A model generated the notes under the pieces. The model worked only from the letters and a program-made list of their open reading frames with translations. It was not told where the DNA came from and did not search any database. 64,000 bases of DNA from Desulfatibacillum sp. (lineage in GTDB: Bacteria; Desulfobacterota; Desulfobacteria; Desulfobacterales; Desulfatibacillaceae): positions 124,001-188,000 of the forward strand of contig JAEINP010000002.1 of the NCBI GenBank assembly GCA_016342355.1, written 5' to 3'. A program made the translations under genes and the position numbers. Positions 20,233 to 29,465 of the stretch are shown here, piece after piece; position 1 is the first letter of the stretch, and each line of letters begins with the position of its first letter.

Positions 20233-21198
20233 TTATTTTTTGGAATCAACACCGGAAACAATGGCCAGGGGCGGGGTTTCCGCACCCCAATACAATGTGT
20301 GGTGAGGAAAGGGGATTTCTATGCCCTTGGCGTCAAAGGCTTTTTTCAAACGGCGCAGATATTCCCGTTTCACCACCCACTGTTTGAGGGGCTTGGTTTT
20401 CAAACGGGCTTTGATGATCACGGCGCTGTCGCCAAAAGCGTCCACTCCAAACAGTTCAAAAGGTTCCAGGATCAAGCCGCGGAACTGGGCGTCCCGGGAC
20501 AAATCCTCGGCTACTTCCGCCATAACCTTGGAAACAGCATCCGTGTCTTCCTTATAGGCCACGCCAATGTCAAAAACCGAGGCGGACCAGCCCTTGGTAA
20601 GGTTGGACATGGCGTTGATTTTGCCGTTTTGGAACATGTGGATGGTGCCCTGGGGATCCCTGAGAGAGGTGGTCCGCAGGCCGATATCCTCCACCACGCC
20701 GGTGGTGCCGTTGATGGAAGCCACGTCGCCTGTACGAATATGATTTTCCAAAAGGATAAAAAAACCCGAAATAACGTCCCGAACCAGTTCCTGTGCGCCG
20801 AAACCAAAGGCCAGACCTGCAATGCCTGCGCCTGCTATGAGAGGGGCGATATCCACCCCGACTCTTTTCAGGAGCAGCATGCCCACCATGGTCCAAAGCA
20901 CCACCTTGACCATGGTGGTGAGAACCCGGGTAAGGGTTTCCAACCGGCGGTCCGCTTCGTCCGGGTCAATGCGTCCGCTGGTTTTCATTCTGTCCACCAT
21001 GAAAACCTTGACCTTTTTCATACCGAAACTAAAAAGCCGCAAGGCGATAACCGCCAGGAGCAGGATAAAAAGTATCGAAGGGACGGCTGTTATCAGCCAC
21101 AAACTGGTCTTTTGAATAATGACCTGCCAAAAAGTGGTGTCCAGCCATTGCTCCATTATTAGTCTCCCCATTTGAACAAAATGCCTGATCAAAGCCAT
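20233..21198 (-). CDS. MscS-family mechanosensitive ion channel
   Basis: 321 residues. Two to three membrane helices (about 30-60, 80-105), then the pore helix region APLIAGAGIAGLAFGFGAQELVRD, which has the Gly/Ala-rich packing typical of MscS TM3. The beta-domain follows (GDVASINGTTGVVEDIGLRTT) and then the vestibule domain. The protein opens when membrane tension rises and releases solutes. The MscS type with three core helices is typical in size. It starts ten bases inside the end of the CorA-like gene, so the two are probably co-translated. Confidence 0.95.
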   Translation of the reverse strand: MALIRHFVQMGRLIMEQWLDTTFWQVIIQKTSLWLITAVPSILFILLLAVIALRLFSFGMKKVKVFMVDRMKTSGRIDPDEADRRLETLTRVLTTMVKVVLWTMVGMLLLKRVGVDIAPLIAGAGIAGLAFGFGAQELVRDVISGFFILLENHIRTGDVASINGTTGVVEDIGLRTTSLRDPQGTIHMFQNGKINAMSNLTKGWSASVFDIGVAYKEDTDAVSKVMAEVAEDLSRDAQFRGLILEPFELFGVDAFGDSAVIIKARLKTKPLKQWVVKREYLRRLKKAFDAKGIEIPFPHHTLYWGAETPPLAIVSGVDSKK

Positions 21199-22163
21199 TT
21201 CAAGCGTTTAAAAATAAAAAGCAGCATGCCGCCAAGCCCAACCAGGAAAAGGCAAACAATCAAAAAGGCCCAATGGTTATCCGTGCCCGGTATTCCACCC
21301 ACATTGATCCCCAGCAACCCAGTCATGAGGCCCAGGGGAAGAAAAATGGCCGTTACAATAGACAGGACAAGCATGGCCCTGTTCATTTCTTCCGAAAGCC
21401 GGTTGCCCAGTTCCTCCTGGGTCACTGCGGCCCTGTCCCTGGCCGCGTCCATGTCTTCCACAAAACGTGCGGTGCGTTCGGCGTCTTCCCGGATTTGCAA
21501 TCTGTGGGATTCGTTGATGAGGGGGTTTCTTTCGTTTTGCAGCCGCATGAGGACATCGCGCTGAGGGGCGATATATCTGCGGAGGGCGATGGCCTGCCGC
21601 CGGATCTTGGACAGTTGGGGTCTGAGCGCCCTGGCGTCCTCCTCCAGGATGGCCTCCTCCATCTCGTCCGCAGAATCGTCGATATCCTGAATGACGTCCC
21701 CCATGCGGTCGGTTATCCGGTCGCAGACAAAGGTGAAAAAATCCCCCGGGTCCTTGGGGCCGTTCCCGGCCGCGAGGGCTTCCGCCGCATCTATCACGGC
21801 CATAACCCGTCGGCGGCGCATGGAAATAATGCGGCGTGGTTCCAGCAACATCCTGAGCGCAACCATGTCTTCGGGGTCGGAGCCCGGATTGGCGTTTATT
21901 CCCCGCAAAATGATGAGCAGGTCTTGACCGTAGTCTATGGTCCTGGGCCTGGTTTCATCGGCCACCAGGCTTTGCAGCACAATAGGTTTTAAGCCGCTTT
22001 CCTCTTGCAGCCAATCCATGGCGTCCTTGTGGAGGTAGTCCAAATGAAGCCATAAGGCCCCTTGTTCCGGGGTCCATGCTCTTATCGCCTCCCAATCGAT
22101 ACTTATTCCACCGCCCTTTCCATCCAACAAAAAAGCATAAATAAGGCCTGTTTCATTATCCAT
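21189..22163 (-). CDS. CorA/ZntB-type divalent cation transporter
   Basis: 324 residues. A long cytosolic N-domain with extended helices (about 1-260, e.g. EMEEAILEEDARALRPQLSKI) leads to two C-terminal membrane helices. The signature loop reads GLLGINVGG rather than CorA's GMN, giving GIN, a variant seen in the ZntB branch. This argues for ZntB-like Zn2+ (or other divalent cation) transport, not classical Mg2+ uptake. It precedes and overlaps the MscS gene by ten bases. Confidence 0.9.
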   Translation of the reverse strand: MDNETGLIYAFLLDGKGGGISIDWEAIRAWTPEQGALWLHLDYLHKDAMDWLQEESGLKPIVLQSLVADETRPRTIDYGQDLLIILRGINANPGSDPEDMVALRMLLEPRRIISMRRRRVMAVIDAAEALAAGNGPKDPGDFFTFVCDRITDRMGDVIQDIDDSADEMEEAILEEDARALRPQLSKIRRQAIALRRYIAPQRDVLMRLQNERNPLINESHRLQIREDAERTARFVEDMDAARDRAAVTQEELGNRLSEEMNRAMLVLSIVTAIFLPLGLMTGLLGINVGGIPGTDNHWAFLIVCLFLVGLGGMLLFIFKRLKWL

Positions 22164-22205
22164 TGCGCCCTCCCGAGCCGCCTGCGTGATTATGGGCGAA
22201 CCCGG

Positions 22206-22436
22206 TCAGGAATTGATTTCCTTATCTTCGGGGCATTCCCTTTTCCCTTTAAACAAGGCTGGAAGCCATCCAGCCAATAGCCCTAGGACAAAAACGCAAA
22301 TCAAAACAAGCGCCCTGGAAGCATAGGTGCTCCATACTAAAAAACGAATCTCCACGACCTCTGCATTCTGAACCACAAAGGCGGCAAAAAGCAGCATCAC
22401 CACTATTCTGAAAATGTTCTTAAAGCTCATTAACAC
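22206..22436 (-). CDS. small LapA-like (DUF1049) membrane protein
   Basis: 76 residues with two hydrophobic helices (about 9-23 and 42-60) separated by VQNAEVVEIRFLVW, a pattern typical of LapA/DUF1049 proteins. The C-terminus is charged (KGKRECPEDKE). In E. coli, LapA (YciS) works with LapB in lipopolysaccharide assembly; here no LapB-like gene is adjacent, so only the family assignment is offered. It may start at ATG 22430 (MSFKNIF) rather than 22436. Confidence 0.75.
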   Translation of the reverse strand: MLMSFKNIFRIVVMLLFAAFVVQNAEVVEIRFLVWSTYASRALVLICVFVLGLLAGWLPALFKGKRECPEDKEINS

Positions 22437-22491
22437 ACTCCTTCGCCTCGAACATTCAACTCAAAAAACAGCCAATTTGCACCTCGAAAAC

Positions 22492-22815
22492 TCATATCTC
22501 CAGGACATGGTTTTTAGAACCAAAGCTATTGAGACATACACACTCCTCGTTCGGGTTGAGCATCCAGGCGCCATCCACCAGGAACTTGTATTCATACCGC
22601 CCCGGGGGGACCATAATGATTTTCTGCCAGCACCCGTTTTTATCCATTTTCATCACATGCTTTTCAGCATCCCAACCGTTAAAATCCCCGGCTACCGCCA
22701 CCACAGTCGCCTGCGGCGCCTCCAGGGAAAATGTGACGCGTTTTTTGGAAGGTTGTGATTGGGATGAATTAGCGCCTTTTTCGTTTGCCGCGTTCTGTGA
22801 TTTTTTCTTGGCCAT
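22492..22815 (-). CDS. glycogen-binding (CBM48/AMPK-type) domain protein
   Basis: 107 residues from the ATG at 22815, which has AGGAGGT eight bases upstream; the open frame before it is not needed. A low-complexity basic N-terminus (AKKKSQNAANEKG) is followed by one CBM48/E-set domain: VTFSLEAPQATVVAVAGDFNGW, then GCWQKIIMVPPGRYEYKFLVDG, with the Trp residues that stack on glucan. Such stand-alone domains probably bind glycogen-like polymers or serve as adaptors. No glycogen enzyme lies nearby. Confidence 0.9.
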   Translation of the reverse strand: MAKKKSQNAANEKGANSSQSQPSKKRVTFSLEAPQATVVAVAGDFNGWDAEKHVMKMDKNGCWQKIIMVPPGRYEYKFLVDGAWMLNPNEECVCLNSFGSKNHVLEI

Positions 22816-23247
22816 GGTCAGACCTCCTGTAAAAATCCGCAAATATAAAAACCAACGCCCTTGCACCGTGAAAAGCTGTGCGCTACCACCTACATTCTAA
22901 ATCTTTTTTTTCATATTCTTATAATATACTCACCCCAAGAGGGCATGTCAAAGCAGATTCTTGTTAGCCAACATCGGGTTCCATCCAGAGCATGCCTGGA
23001 TGAAAATACAATAGGGCAGATATAGACCCTGATTACAGTTCATCTTGACATAGTGCGTCATTTGCGTTAGTTTTGGACACATGTAAAAGGCTATTATCAA
23101 ACACCCTGTATTTTTTCAATAAACTTAATTACAACACCAAATATCAATGCTTTTGACTTTTGCGGGAAAAGCATATGGCCTTTCCTAACGTTCTCCGGTA
23201 ATGATTCAAAATGGAGAATTGTTTTTTTAAACCCCATGAGGTGATGC
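22816..23247. promoter_or_regulatory. divergent intergenic region, candidate promoter for the AraC-type regulator
   Basis: 432 bases without a convincing gene. On the plus strand TTGACA (23045-23050), a 17-base spacer and TAGTTT (23068-23073) form a candidate promoter for the regulator at 23248. An AT-rich stretch around 22905-22930 (TTCTTATAATATACT) could hold promoters on either strand, including one for the CBM48 gene. A minus-strand open frame at 23097-23471 overlaps the regulator and lacks family features. Confidence 0.35.
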
Positions 23248-24348
23248 ATGATCTGGTCGGTCCGGGCAATTACCATACCTATATTTTTCGCCAGCGGACT
23301 GGCCTTGCTCCTGGCATTGGAACAAGTCACCCGAAAAAAGCCCAATAAAGCCAACCTCTTGTTTTCGGGAATATTTCTTTGCTGCGCCGTTATTATATGG
23401 GGGGCTGGAGCCGTGGCCAACTGGCTGCCCCCAAAAACACCCTGGACTATATACCTGTTTTTTACGGCCATATGTGCGGTGGGGCCATTATACTATTTTT
23501 ATTTCACTATTTTGCTGCATCCCGAAAAAAAATTCGCCCGCCGATCCCTGATGCATTTTATCCCTGCCATGGGGGCTTTTTGCATCGAAACCGGGTTTCA
23601 GATGCTCCCCCTGAATTTCAAGTCACACTGGCTCAACGAGATGTTTTTGCAGCCGCCCAAACACGCCCTCATGATCCTTGTGGTGGTGGGGGCTGTCCAT
23701 GCCTTCGCCTATATCAGCCATCTGTTGAAAATGGACTTACGCCTGGTTTGGAATGTGAAGGAAGTCAAGATAGAACTCCGATCCCTCTTTGTCCTGGATA
23801 TCCTGGCAATCCTCTCCGTGGTCAGCCTTTACATGGGTTTTACCTTTAAAATTCCCTGGCTGTTCGACTACGGGGGCCTGTTGCTGGCTGTGCTGACGGT
23901 CAGCGTGTTCCTGGGATACAACCGTTTTCCGAATTTCTTACAGTTGCTTAAAGAGGAGTTCGGAAAAATGCGCTATGAAAAGTCCTCCCTCACCCATGTG
24001 GATACCTCGGCCATCAATGAGGGGTTGATCAGGCTCATCACGGAGGAAAAAATCTTCACAGATCCTGAACTGAACCTTAAAGGCCTTGCCGAAAGGCTTT
24101 CCCTTAGCCCCCACCAACTATCCGAATATCTTAACGAGCGGGTGCAAACCGATTTCCGGTCTTTCATCAACGTCTTCCGGGTCAGGGAGGCGAAAAGGGT
24201 CCTTGTGGAGGAACCGGATAAAAACATTCTGACCATTTGCTATGATGTGGGATTCGGGTCCAAATCCACCTTCAACACGGTTTTCAAAAAGGAAACCGGC
24301 CAGACTCCCAGCGAATACAGGGAAAGCGCCCTTTCCTCGTCATCCTGA
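23248..24348 (+). CDS. membrane-anchored AraC-family transcriptional regulator
   Basis: 366 residues. The N-terminal ~230 residues contain about seven hydrophobic helices (first at 7-24), a layout used by membrane-bound AraC sensors. The C-terminal ~110 residues are an AraC double helix-turn-helix: LNLKGLAERLSLSPHQLSEYLNE and then ILTICYDVGFGSKSTFNTVFKKETGQTPSEYR, with the usual second-helix consensus. GAGGTG precedes the ATG. The gene lies directly upstream of the radical SAM-hydrolase fusion on the same strand (313-base gap) and may control that cluster, presumably in response to a membrane or hydrophobic signal (inference). Confidence 0.9.
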   Translation: MIWSVRAITIPIFFASGLALLLALEQVTRKKPNKANLLFSGIFLCCAVIIWGAGAVANWLPPKTPWTIYLFFTAICAVGPLYYFYFTILLHPEKKFARRSLMHFIPAMGAFCIETGFQMLPLNFKSHWLNEMFLQPPKHALMILVVVGAVHAFAYISHLLKMDLRLVWNVKEVKIELRSLFVLDILAILSVVSLYMGFTFKIPWLFDYGGLLLAVLTVSVFLGYNRFPNFLQLLKEEFGKMRYEKSSLTHVDTSAINEGLIRLITEEKIFTDPELNLKGLAERLSLSPHQLSEYLNERVQTDFRSFINVFRVREAKRVLVEEPDKNILTICYDVGFGSKSTFNTVFKKETGQTPSEYRESALSSSS

Positions 24349-24491
24349 TTTCACTAAACCCGCAGGCCCCTGATCCCTCATTTTCGAGATTTTCCACACT
24401 TTTTACGTCCAATCCTATATATCCGAACCTTTTTTTTGCCCGAATCTATAAGACCGGGCGACGTCCCCCACTTTTTTTTGCATAAATGGCT

Positions 24492-24565
24492 CATCACAGG
24501 GCGGCCTGCACTTCACAAAGAGCTTAGACCCCTCTGACAATAATTTGCAGGCCTGCCCTGTGATG
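24492..24565. repeat. long imperfect inverted repeat upstream of the radical SAM fusion gene
   Basis: The left arm 24492-24510 (CATCACAGGGCGGCCTGCA) matches the complement of the right arm 24546-24565 except for one extra base, leaving a 35-base loop. The pairing is 19 bp with a single bulge. No T-run follows. It lies 97 bases before the ATG at 24662, inside the 313-base gap after the AraC-type regulator. It may be a transcribed leader structure, an attenuator or a protein-binding site. The rest of the gap shows no gene. Confidence 0.75.
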
Positions 24566-24661
24566 GACTGGCCCCATGGGCGACAAGCCCCCCTTCCCCC
24601 GCGTATTTTTCAATCGGCCGCATATACCGTGGCCCCAGGCAGCATCACAGGAGGCTCCCGT

Positions 24662-27358
24662 ATGAAGAAAGTGCTATTGGCAAACTCCATTGGCCCCTAT
24701 GAAACCGGATGGGGGGAGGACGTAAACGACCTTTTTGCAGCGCGACTGACCAGGGGCCAGGGACCCTATACCGCAAAGAGCATTTTTCCCGCCTTCGCTC
24801 TCCACCTTTTGGCCGAAAACCTTAACGCCCACACCACAATCATGGAATGGCCCACAGAGGCTTTGTTCCGCAAGGAACTGGAAAAAGAGTACGACTACCT
24901 GGGCATCCAGGTAAAATCCATCCACATGAGCCAGATCGCCCGAATGGTGAAAATCGCCAGGGAGGTTTCCCCGCTTACGGAAATCGTCCTGGGCGGATAC
25001 GGCGTCATGCATATTTTCCAGCCCTACCCTAACGACCCTCTGGAGGACGCCAAATATCTCAGGGAAAATGCCGACCATTTTTGCTTTGAGGAAGGGGTGG
25101 GGTTTTTCCGGAAAATCATCGGCCAAAACCCCAAAGACAGAATCACCCAGGTAAAACAACCCATGTTTGAAGTGACAGTCCATGGGGCGGATTACCTGGC
25201 CCGATTTCCCCTGAGCTCCACCCTGGTCTCCCTGGGCTGCCCCAATGCCTGCGAATTCTGCAATACCTCCCACTTTTTCAAATTCAAAAAAATTACCATC
25301 TGCACCCCCGAAGAAACTTTCGCCTCCCTCAAGGCCGCCAATGACCGGATGGCCGGACTGCCCTCCCTGTTCAACATGATCTGGGACGAGGATTTTCTCA
25401 TAGACCGGGATTATGTAATGCGCCTGGGGGAACTCCTTCAAAAAGGCGGACTCATCGGCAAGGTGAACCTCTTTTGCTTCGCCAGCATACGCTCCATTTC
25501 CCAGTTCACGGTGGAGGAACTGGTCCGGTGCGGCATAGGCGCCCTATGGATTGGCGTGGAATCCAAATTCGAGGACGGCATTCTGTCGGAACACAATTTC
25601 CAAAAGAGGGTAGGCCGGAATGTGGTAGAGGTCTTCGAGGAACTGCACAACCATGGCATTCTGATCATCGGCTCCAATATTCTGGGTCTGGATTTTCATA
25701 ACCACCAGAACATCCTGGAGGACATCGACTATTTTGTGTCCCTCAAACCCGACCTGTACCAGGTTTCGCCGCTCAGGCCCTGCCCGGGAACCACGCTCTA
25801 TGACCGGCTGCTGGAGGACGGCAGGATCGAGGAGGAATTCCGCGCCCAGGACACCATGCTCTGGAGCGATATCGGCCTGAAGCACCCCAACTTCAAGCGA
25901 GGGGAAATCCAGAAATATTTCCATCTGGAGCATAAAAAGCTGCTGGAAACCAACGGCCCAACCGTCTTGAGCGTCATGGATGTCATGCTCAGGGGCTACC
26001 GAAACATGGTCCACTCCCCCGACCCCTTTCTCCAGGCCAAAGCGGACCGGTGCTACTTTTTCGCAAAAAAACTGGGGGCTGGTTTTCTGCCCAGTGTGCG
26101 GGAAATGATTCCCACTCCTGCCGTCCGCCAAAGGGTGGATGAAGTGGAGAAGCAATACCGACGCCATATTGGCGACTTTTCCGCCCGGGAAAAGATTGTC
26201 CAGCAGGCTATCCGCAAAATGATGAAAAAACAGGCTGCCAAAGAACCGCCGGAATCCTATACCCCGGATTATCTGATCACCCAAGTCAAAGGTCCGGGGG
26301 CTGGTCCCAAGGTGGTCAAACGCCAAAGGCCCCTCCGTCATCTTTTGAGCCAGGGTTCGTTAAAGGTTTTGCGCAAGGTGCTTGATCTTCAACATAAAAA
26401 CACTGTTCCCATCCGATTAAAGGATATTGACGATTTTCCCGTGGAATTCCAAACCATGGAAATCGAGGGCAACCGCATGAACTACGTGGACGAGGGCAAG
26501 GGCGAGGTGTTGCTCATGCTGCACGGCAACCCCGCTTGGTCCTATTTATACCGCCACTTCATCAAAGACCTGAAAAAGGATTATCGATGCATTGCATTGG
26601 ACCACCTGGGGTACGGCCTGTCGGACAAGCCCCATTTCGAAGACTATTCCATGGAGGCCCACATCCGCCGCCTGGGTGTTTTCATAGACAAAATGGGCCT
26701 GAAAAACATTACCCTCATCTGCCAGGACTGGGGCGGAATCATCGGCCTGTCCTATGCAGCCCGGAACAAGGAATTGTTTTCGCGCCTCATCCCCATGAAT
26801 ACCACGGGTTTCCTGCCCAAGAGCCCCGGGGAATTTGCCCGATGCATTGGAGCCTGGGCCTTTCCCTATTTATGGTCCTATAAAGTACCGGTCTTAGGCA
26901 AAAAAATGGCCATGGACTGGAATATTTTCCTCCGGGCAGGCATGCACCTGGGGATATACAATAGCAAACGGCAACTGCATCCCAAGGCCATAAACGGGTA
27001 TCTTTATCCTTTCCAAATGGTGCGGGACCGCACAGCCATCATGAAGTCGGTGCGCCAAGTGCCCATGGGGCCTCTGGACAAAACATGGTGGCTGCTGCGC
27101 GATACCGGCAAGGCCCTGGAAGGCTGGGACGTTCGCACCCAGGTGATCTGGGGTATGAAAGACCCGGTTTTCGTACCCTGGTTCATGGAAAAATTCGAGA
27201 CCCTGCTGCCCAACCACGCGCCTTCGATGAAAATCCCCACAGCCGGGCATTTCCTCCAGGACGACGAGCCGGAGATCATCATCAAGGCCATTCGGGGTTT
27301 TTTGAGCGAAAAACAACTGAAACGGAAAAAAAACCAAAGCAAACAACGCGCTGCCTGA
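24662..27358 (+). CDS. radical SAM enzyme fused to haloalkane dehalogenase/OleB-type alpha/beta-hydrolase
   Basis: 898 residues from the ATG at 24662, preceded by AGGAGG; open sequence upstream is ignored. Residues 1-170 look like a cobalamin-binding-type Rossmann domain (YDYLGIQVKSIHMSQ, EIVLGGYGV) but I see no DxHxxG cobalamin-ligand motif. The radical SAM core has its [4Fe-4S] cysteines at C193, C197 and C200 (GCPNACEFC). A helical region and linker run to about 595. The C-terminal hydrolase (599-880) has HGNPAWSY (oxyanion region, from H621), nucleophile Asp689 in CQDWGG, Asp834 in GMKDPVF and His863 in AGHFLQDDEP. Asp nucleophile and this pattern match haloalkane dehalogenases and OleB beta-lactone decarboxylase. 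Fusion of these two activities in one chain is unusual; the reaction is unknown. Confidence 0.9.
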   Translation: MKKVLLANSIGPYETGWGEDVNDLFAARLTRGQGPYTAKSIFPAFALHLLAENLNAHTTIMEWPTEALFRKELEKEYDYLGIQVKSIHMSQIARMVKIAREVSPLTEIVLGGYGVMHIFQPYPNDPLEDAKYLRENADHFCFEEGVGFFRKIIGQNPKDRITQVKQPMFEVTVHGADYLARFPLSSTLVSLGCPNACEFCNTSHFFKFKKITICTPEETFASLKAANDRMAGLPSLFNMIWDEDFLIDRDYVMRLGELLQKGGLIGKVNLFCFASIRSISQFTVEELVRCGIGALWIGVESKFEDGILSEHNFQKRVGRNVVEVFEELHNHGILIIGSNILGLDFHNHQNILEDIDYFVSLKPDLYQVSPLRPCPGTTLYDRLLEDGRIEEEFRAQDTMLWSDIGLKHPNFKRGEIQKYFHLEHKKLLETNGPTVLSVMDVMLRGYRNMVHSPDPFLQAKADRCYFFAKKLGAGFLPSVREMIPTPAVRQRVDEVEKQYRRHIGDFSAREKIVQQAIRKMMKKQAAKEPPESYTPDYLITQVKGPGAGPKVVKRQRPLRHLLSQGSLKVLRKVLDLQHKNTVPIRLKDIDDFPVEFQTMEIEGNRMNYVDEGKGEVLLMLHGNPAWSYLYRHFIKDLKKDYRCIALDHLGYGLSDKPHFEDYSMEAHIRRLGVFIDKMGLKNITLICQDWGGIIGLSYAARNKELFSRLIPMNTTGFLPKSPGEFARCIGAWAFPYLWSYKVPVLGKKMAMDWNIFLRAGMHLGIYNSKRQLHPKAINGYLYPFQMVRDRTAIMKSVRQVPMGPLDKTWWLLRDTGKALEGWDVRTQVIWGMKDPVFVPWFMEKFETLLPNHAPSMKIPTAGHFLQDDEPEIIIKAIRGFLSEKQLKRKKNQSKQRAA

Positions 27359-27399
27359 CAGGCGGTTTTATCAGAACCTGACAAAGAAATGGAACGCCT

Positions 27400-29415
27400 A
27401 TGAGCCAAACCTATCCGTTTTCCGCCTTTGTGGGCCAGGACCTCATGCGTATGGGACTCCTATTGAACGCCGTGAATCCCCGCATAGGCGGCATGCTCAT
27501 CCGGGGCGAAAAAGGCACCGGAAAAAGCACGGTGGTTCGCGCCCTTGCCACTATCCTGCCGGAGATTGATGTGGTGGAGGCTTGCCCCTTTGTGTGCGAT
27601 CCCCACGGGTTGGATCTCATGTGTCCCCGATGCCGAAAATCCGCGGAAAACGGTCCCCTGCCCGTCACCCGGCAACAGACACGGGTGCTGGAATTGCCCA
27701 TCAACGCCACCGAGGACAGGGTGGCCGGAACCATGGACCTGGAACACGCCCTCACCACCGGGGAAAAACGCTTTGAGCCCGGCATCCTGGCCAGCGCCAA
27801 CCGGGGCATTTTGTATGTGGACGAAGTTAACCTCCTGGACGACCATATTGTGGATATCCTGCTGGACAGTGCCGCCATGGGCGTCAACACGGTGGAGCGG
27901 GAAGGCGTGAGCTTCACCCATCCGGCCCGGTTCATCCTGGTAGGCACCATGAATCCAGAGGAAGGGGATTTGCGGCCCCAGTTGCTGGACAGGTTCGGCC
28001 TGAGCGTCCATGTGACCGGCATCCACGACCTGGATTCCAGGGACGAACTTTTAAGGCGTTGGGAGGAATTCGAAGCCAACCCCAGGGATTTCACCTCCAA
28101 ATGGGATAAGCAGGAAAACGCACTCAAAAAGCGCATCGTCAAAGCCAGGACGCTGCTTCCCAAGGTCAAGGCGGACGGGTCCATTATTCGCGCAATAACG
28201 GATATGGCCGTGCGCCTGGGCACGGACGGGCACCGGGCGGATCTGGTAATCCTGAAAACCGCCAAAACCCACGCCGCACTGGAAGGAAGAAAAGAGGTAT
28301 GCCTGGACGACGTGGCCATAGCTGCCAAACTGGCCGTAAGCCATCGCATGCGCCGACAGCCCTTTGACGAAATCCCCGACCACTCCCACGCGGTGGACAA
28401 GGTGTTGGAAAACGCCCGAAAGGCGGAACAGGATAAAAAAAAACTCTTGAGCCTGGAAGCTCCTTCCAATAATAAGGACGAAACGCCCCTGAAAAATGGA
28501 TGTCCCAAAGAAAAAAGCCTGCGCCCGCACCCGAAGGGCGCGGATGCCCCGGGGCAAGTGCACGATTTGGGGAAAACAGGCGCTTTGGCCGAGCAAAGCC
28601 ATAGAACAAGGCTTCCCCCAGCGCCCAGGCCGGAAAAAGGCCGTTTTCAAAAAGCGCGCTCCGTTGACAAAAGGGGCCGATACACCCGTGCATCCATTAT
28701 ATCAGAAGGCAACGACCTGGCCCTGGACGCCACCTTGCGGGCTGCGGCGCCCTTCGCCCGCACCCGCCCTGCCGGGCCATTGGCTATTCCCATACGCCCA
28801 TGGGACTGGAGGCGGAAAACACGCACCCACAAATCAGGAGCTTTGTTCGTCTTTGTGGTGGACGCCTCGGGGTCCATGGGCAATCACCTCATGACCCAGA
28901 CCAAGGCGGCCATCATGCACTTGCTGGCCCAGGCCTACAGGGAGCGCAGCGAAGCCGCCATGGTGGCCTTCAAGGGCCGGAGAGCCGAAATCCTGCTGCC
29001 TCCCACCAAAAGCATGAACCTGGCGGAAAAGATGCTAAGAACCCTGCCAACTGGCGGAACCACCCCCCTTTCCGCTGGAATGGCTTTGGGATTCCGCGTG
29101 GCCCAAAAAGCTCTGAACAGGGCCAGGGTTCCCTGGCCCCGCATAGTGCTTGTGACGGACGGCAGGGCCAACATTGGCATGCACAACCCAGGCAGATTGA
29201 GCGGAGCAACGCCCCTGCCCTTCCATGAGGAAGTTTTCGCAGTGGCCCGGAATATCCGAAAGGAAAAGCAAATCCGGTGTCTGGTCCTGGATACCGAGGA
29301 AAAACACCCCGGCGGCCTGGGCATGGCCCGGGAAATCGCCACGCACATGGGCGCACGGTATGTGCCCATGCATGGTTTGCAGCCGCACTCTATTTTAGAA
29401 GCTGTACTGGAATAG
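27400..29415 (+). CDS. fused magnesium-chelatase-like ATPase (ChlI-ChlD type) with VWA domain
   Basis: 671 residues. Residues 1-340 are a BchI/ChlI-type AAA+ module: Walker A GEKGTGKS (36-43), Walker B with Asp141-Glu142 in LYVDEVNLL, and GTMNPEEGDLRPQLLDRFGL. A four-Cys insertion (C62, C66, C75, C78) looks like a metal or Fe-S site. A basic, Pro-rich linker (about 350-440) leads to a C-terminal VWA domain with MIDAS motif DASGS from Asp488. ChlI plus ChlD drive metal insertion with a large H/CobN subunit, but none is encoded here. In non-photosynthetic bacteria such fusions may be general AAA+/VWA chaperone-like modules. It starts 41 bases after the radical SAM fusion and probably belongs to its operon. 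Confidence 0.88.
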   Translation: MSQTYPFSAFVGQDLMRMGLLLNAVNPRIGGMLIRGEKGTGKSTVVRALATILPEIDVVEACPFVCDPHGLDLMCPRCRKSAENGPLPVTRQQTRVLELPINATEDRVAGTMDLEHALTTGEKRFEPGILASANRGILYVDEVNLLDDHIVDILLDSAAMGVNTVEREGVSFTHPARFILVGTMNPEEGDLRPQLLDRFGLSVHVTGIHDLDSRDELLRRWEEFEANPRDFTSKWDKQENALKKRIVKARTLLPKVKADGSIIRAITDMAVRLGTDGHRADLVILKTAKTHAALEGRKEVCLDDVAIAAKLAVSHRMRRQPFDEIPDHSHAVDKVLENARKAEQDKKKLLSLEAPSNNKDETPLKNGCPKEKSLRPHPKGADAPGQVHDLGKTGALAEQSHRTRLPPAPRPEKGRFQKARSVDKRGRYTRASIISEGNDLALDATLRAAAPFARTRPAGPLAIPIRPWDWRRKTRTHKSGALFVFVVDASGSMGNHLMTQTKAAIMHLLAQAYRERSEAAMVAFKGRRAEILLPPTKSMNLAEKMLRTLPTGGTTPLSAGMALGFRVAQKALNRARVPWPRIVLVTDGRANIGMHNPGRLSGATPLPFHEEVFAVARNIRKEKQIRCLVLDTEEKHPGGLGMAREIATHMGARYVPMHGLQPHSILEAVLE

Positions 29416-29465
29416 TGCATCCTAAGTTTCAGGCATAATCAGGGTTTAAGGAATGGAGGGAACCA

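Noticed and set aside
23097-23471. 124-codon minus-strand open frame
   Set aside because: Overlaps the AraC-type regulator, no ribosome binding site or motif.
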